Shown: piece by piece, positions 61,477 through 64,000 of the stretch
How positions within the stretch are numbered: the stretch's first letter is position 1
Layout of the letters: each line of letters begins with the position of its first letter
Assembly (NCBI GenBank): GCA_964606665.1
Contig: CAZSHS010000001.1
Location: forward strand, 1 to 64,000
Reading direction: 5' to 3'
Source: Aved-18 sp964606665
Lineage (GTDB): Bacteria; Cyanobacteriota; Vampirovibrionia; Obscuribacterales; Obscuribacteraceae
Length of the DNA stretch: 64,000 nt
Position numbers and translations under genes: made by a program
The notes under the pieces: generated by a model
Databases searched by the model: none
What the model was told of the DNA's origin: nothing
What the model saw: only the letters and a program-made list of their open reading frames with translations

Positions 61477-62307
61477 ATGGACAAGACCTTGTTTTTACCT
61501 TCAATGATTGAGGCTTTTAGCCTGTGCCGCAGAAGCTACATCGCAAGTATGAAGAGTTTTCAAAATCGCACAGAACGTCAAAGCAATACAAATTCGCAAG
61601 GAATTTCTCTGCTCAAGCAATTTGTCAAAAAAGGCATTGCCGAAATAAACAAAGGACGTGTGACAACAAGCCACCATGTTCAAGCGTTTTCAGGCGAGTA
61701 CTGGCCGCTTGAACAAATGGAAAATCAAAACTTCAATCAAGATCAAACGACCAGGCTCTTTCTCTATTCATATAAGTTGCTTATGTCCTACGTGCGCAAG
61801 CCTTACAAGCCACAGGGTGCACAAGTTGCAATGGTTGGTCAAAAGCTGAGAGCAAAAGTGCCTGGTGCCACAGTTTATTTGGAAGACACTTTCGATTTGG
61901 TTTTGTGGTATCCCGAGACTCGCACCATCGAAATTGTTGACTTTCGTTTGAGACCTTCATCTATTGCCAATCTCAAATCAGCAAGTGCTTATATTTTGGC
62001 AAGGCAATTTCTTGCCGATAAGCTTAGGTCTAGAATGCATTTTCAGAGTCTTGTCATGACAACGTGTTTGATGGGACAAAATACAATGCAAGTAGAGTCT
62101 ATTAAAGTCGAAGATAGCAATTTGCATAATGAAAGCAATTGGCAATCAATTGTAGATAGTTTGATTGAAATGAAATCTCCCAACTTTTCTGAAAGTAGCG
62201 ATATGCAAGGTATTCCTCCATGCAATCGCTCGGGATGTATCCATTGTTCAGAGATTAAAAGCCAAGACGATGATAATGACTCACGCGGACTTTGTTTGAG
62301 CGCATAG
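61477..62307 (+). CDS. PD-(D/E)XK nuclease-like protein with cysteine cluster
   Basis: The 276-residue protein has an N-terminal Cys17 in FSLCRRSY, a central EDTFDLVLWY with Asp140 followed after about 12 residues by IEIVDFR (155-157, DxK-type motif with Arg in place of Lys), and a C-terminal PCNRSGCIHC (Cys 249, 254, 257). This layout, one N-terminal and three C-terminal cysteines around a RecB-like core, resembles Cas4/AddB-type iron-sulfur nucleases. No cas genes or RecB helicase lie nearby. The Lys-to-Arg change may reduce activity. GGAG stands 10 bases before the ATG. The assignment is by motif only. Confidence 0.55.
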   Translation: MDKTLFLPSMIEAFSLCRRSYIASMKSFQNRTERQSNTNSQGISLLKQFVKKGIAEINKGRVTTSHHVQAFSGEYWPLEQMENQNFNQDQTTRLFLYSYKLLMSYVRKPYKPQGAQVAMVGQKLRAKVPGATVYLEDTFDLVLWYPETRTIEIVDFRLRPSSIANLKSASAYILARQFLADKLRSRMHFQSLVMTTCLMGQNTMQVESIKVEDSNLHNESNWQSIVDSLIEMKSPNFSESSDMQGIPPCNRSGCIHCSEIKSQDDDNDSRGLCLSA

Positions 62308-62321
62308 GCTAAAATTTCTGC

Positions 62322-63599
62322 ATGAATATGCATGAGCCTGATCTTGTAATCGAAAACATTGGAGAATTGGTAAGTCCTCCGTTTATACATGGACCACATC
62401 GTGGAGACGATATGGGTCGATTGACGCGCATCAAGGATGGTGTCATCGCTTGTGTCAATGGAAAGATAGTGGCATGCGGCGAACGTAAAGAAGTAAGTGC
62501 GCAAATAACAAAAAGTCAGAAAACGAAAACGGTTTCTGCCGAAGGTAAGCTCGTCACACCCGGTCTTATCGATCCGCATACACATCTTATTTTTGCTGGT
62601 AACAGAGCGGCCGAATTTCTTATGCGCTGTCAGGGAAAGACTTACGCTGAAATTGCCAAAGCCGGTGGTGGTATAGTGGCCTCTACATCTGCCACAAGAG
62701 CTGCAAGTGCAAATGAATTAGAAGAACTTGGACTACAAAGACTTTTGATGATGCTTCATCACGGGACTACAAGTGCTGAGGCTAAAACCGGTTATGGTTT
62801 GAGCCACGAGTCAGAGCTTATGATGCTTGAGACTATTTTAAAATTGCACAAAGACCAACCACTTGAACTTACTCCCACGTTCATGCCAGCGCACGCGGTA
62901 CCAAAAGAAATGAACAAGTCTGAATATGTAGAGGTGGTTATAAAAGATATGCTGCCCGCCGCGGCTTCGATTTTGCGTCAGCATGGGTGGCTTGGCGAGC
63001 GTAAAGCGTACTCAGATGTTTTTTGCGACGAAGGATATTTCACCCTGGATGATACCAGACGAATTTTTGAGCGCTCGGCCGAGTTGGGTATGAGTTTGCG
63101 GGTTCACGCCGATGAGTTCCAAAGTCTGGGTGCGGTCCGTCTTGCTTGTGATTTAGGCGCAGATAGTGTCGATCATTTGCTTGCGATAAAACAAGAAGAT
63201 ATACGTTGTCTCTCCGAATCAAATACGGTGGCAGTGCTTTTGCCTGGAACTTCTTTTTTTCTCAACCTGGATAAGCATGCTCCAGCTCGTACGCTCATTG
63301 ATGAAGGTGCATGCGTTGCTTTAGGTTCTGATTTCAATCCTGGCTCGTGTCATATTTTTTCTTTGCCCATGATTTTTGGTCTTGCTTGCATGAAGTTGAA
63401 AATGACAGCCGAAGAAGCCTTGACCGCATTGACGTCGAACGCGGCTTATGCCATTGGTAGAGGGGAGGATATAGGAAGACTGTATTCGGGGTATCAGGCT
63501 GATATCATCATTTGGGATCTTGGTGCACTTGAAGAGATTCCGTATAAAATGGTGTGGAATCCCATTCTTCGTGTATTTAAAAAAGGCATCGAAGTTTGA
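62322..63599 (+). CDS. hutI: Imidazolonepropionase
   Basis: The 425-residue amidohydrolase opens the imidazolone ring in histidine breakdown, giving N-formimino-L-glutamate. It shows TPGLIDPHTHLIFAGNRAAEF (metal-binding HxH), KAGGGIVASTSATR, TSAEAKTGYGL, HADEFQSLGAVRLA, DHLLAI and ALGSDFNPGSCH (metal Asp), all characteristic of HutI. No hutH, hutU or hutG is adjacent, so the rest of the pathway must be elsewhere or absent. It starts 14 bp after the PD-(D/E)XK-like gene, perhaps in the same transcript. Confidence 0.93.
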   Translation: MNMHEPDLVIENIGELVSPPFIHGPHRGDDMGRLTRIKDGVIACVNGKIVACGERKEVSAQITKSQKTKTVSAEGKLVTPGLIDPHTHLIFAGNRAAEFLMRCQGKTYAEIAKAGGGIVASTSATRAASANELEELGLQRLLMMLHHGTTSAEAKTGYGLSHESELMMLETILKLHKDQPLELTPTFMPAHAVPKEMNKSEYVEVVIKDMLPAAASILRQHGWLGERKAYSDVFCDEGYFTLDDTRRIFERSAELGMSLRVHADEFQSLGAVRLACDLGADSVDHLLAIKQEDIRCLSESNTVAVLLPGTSFFLNLDKHAPARTLIDEGACVALGSDFNPGSCHIFSLPMIFGLACMKLKMTAEEALTALTSNAAYAIGRGEDIGRLYSGYQADIIIWDLGALEEIPYKMVWNPILRVFKKGIEV

Positions 63600-63622
63600 T
63601 CAAAAAAAAATTGATGCACCAC

Positions 63623-63650
63623 TTGTTTTATTATCCGCATTAGTTATAAT
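63623..63650 (+). promoter_or_regulatory. Candidate promoter of the right-edge gene
   Basis: TTGTTT (63623-63628) and a perfect TATAAT (63645-63650) are 16 bases apart, in the 155-bp gap between hutI and the last gene. Two similar GCACC blocks (63616-63620 and 63723-63729) flank it but show no clear function. Confidence 0.5.
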
Positions 63651-63754
63651 TTTATGGACGCCACCACTATTGGGGCGTGGAGATTCAGAGATATATATTC
63701 TTCACCGGCGCACTGAATTTGGTGCACCATAACTCATATGAGGTAATGGACTTA

Positions 63755-64000
63755 ATGGCTCAACCAAACCGCTTACCGGTTCCCAATTCCGAACCCGGAG
63801 ACGATTATGTAGACGGCTTCGATGTATTCTTTGACGAAGCAAGCGATCAAGAATCTCAATCTGCTGGCATGACTGCCAACCAGGCCAAAGTACTTTTAGA
63901 CAAACTCACCGAATTAGTTACTATCAGCGTAGATCAAAAAGTGGAAACAAGTAAAATCGCTTCGCAAATTATGGACAATCAAAGACAGTTGATTGCCACT
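63755..64000 (+). CDS. Hypothetical protein, partial (3' end outside window)
   Basis: From ATG 63755 (MAQPNRLPVPNSEPGDDY) the frame is open for 82 codons to the window edge. An in-frame ATG at 63746 is only 2 bases from the GAGG (63740-63743), so 63755 is slightly better placed at 11 bases. The visible part is acidic (DGFDVFFDEASDQES) and then helical (ANQAKVLLDKLTELVTISVDQKV), with no signal peptide. It cannot be assigned to a family from this fragment. Confidence 0.55.
   Translation, partial: MAQPNRLPVPNSEPGDDYVDGFDVFFDEASDQESQSAGMTANQAKVLLDKLTELVTISVDQKVETSKIASQIMDNQRQLIAT

Noticed and set aside
61477..62307. A Cas4 gene and CRISPR locus
   Set aside because: No cas1/cas2 or repeat-spacer array is present in the window; only the cysteine layout is Cas4-like.
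1..64000. tRNA, rRNA, riboswitch or prophage elements
   Set aside because: No GGTTCGAATCC-type T-arm with matching acceptor stem, no rRNA stretch, no conserved riboswitch core and no phage structural or integrase genes were seen by eye; a covariance-model search would be decisive.

Overview
The window is bacterial chromosome: densely coded on both strands, with many 1-8 bp stop/start overlaps, GC around 45% by eye, and no gene-free stretch longer than about 275 bases. Rhamnose-nucleotide genes, lipoproteins with clear lipoboxes and many secreted proteins suggest a diderm. The mix of DUF4388/PATAN, TPR and glutamine-rich proteins, a SpeD-SpeE fusion and many GT-C membrane transferases would fit a non-photosynthetic cyanobacterial relative (Vampirovibrionia/Melainabacteria, Obscuribacterales-like). 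That placement is an inference from gene style and is not proven here. I saw no tRNA, rRNA, CRISPR array, prophage or insertion sequence.

Layout. 1-2296 (minus): MgtC, a CPBP protease and two small lipoproteins in one tight operon. 2363-4279: a secreted TPR protein with a decayed metallopeptidase domain fused to two retropepsin-like domains. 4346-5458: an aldo/keto reductase. 5447-9431 (minus): a five-gene run with universal stress protein, acetyltransferase, saccharopine-dehydrogenase-like reductase, membrane protein and DJ-1/PfpI protein. 9500-12498 (minus): a zinc-ribbon protein, a frameshifted small gene, a TruC-like pseudouridine synthase and a phosphofructokinase with pyrophosphate-type residues. 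12726-21119: bestrophin, TPR protein, sensor kinase with a pseudo-receiver, a signal-peptidase-like protein lacking both catalytic residues, a PHB-depolymerase-like esterase and an orphan E2 acyltransferase domain.

21252-28282 is a cell-surface sugar locus. RfbC, RfbD, RfbB and RfbA would make dTDP-L-rhamnose; a PglC/WcaJ-type sugar-phosphate transferase and a GT2 follow. It is interrupted by a FitAB/VapBC-type toxin-antitoxin pair with its own operator and by a secreted esterase. 28470-32925 holds an AdoMet decarboxylase/aminopropyltransferase fusion and a two-gene unit (MshEN-like repeats plus PATAN and degenerate GGDEF). 33034-38987 carries two GT-C membrane proteins and several secreted or uncharacterised proteins. 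39099-43346 has a cysteine-rich Csp-like protein, an M23 peptidase and two further members of the TPR-metallopeptidase family. 43346-54775 is a second surface-polysaccharide region: two GT4 transferases, two very large GT-C proteins, a sugar epimerase and a GT2.

55012-64000 is mostly housekeeping: SbcD nuclease, RlmD-type rRNA methyltransferase, acetyltransferase, ribosomal protein L9, exonuclease VII (small subunit with a long acidic tail), a PD-(D/E)XK-like protein with a cysteine cluster, imidazolonepropionase, and the start of a gene leaving the window.

The best candidates for something undescribed are the three-member TPR-gluzincin family, one member fused to a tandem retropepsin; the pseudo-signal peptidase; the MshEN/PATAN/degenerate-GGDEF pair; and the acidic-tailed XseB.
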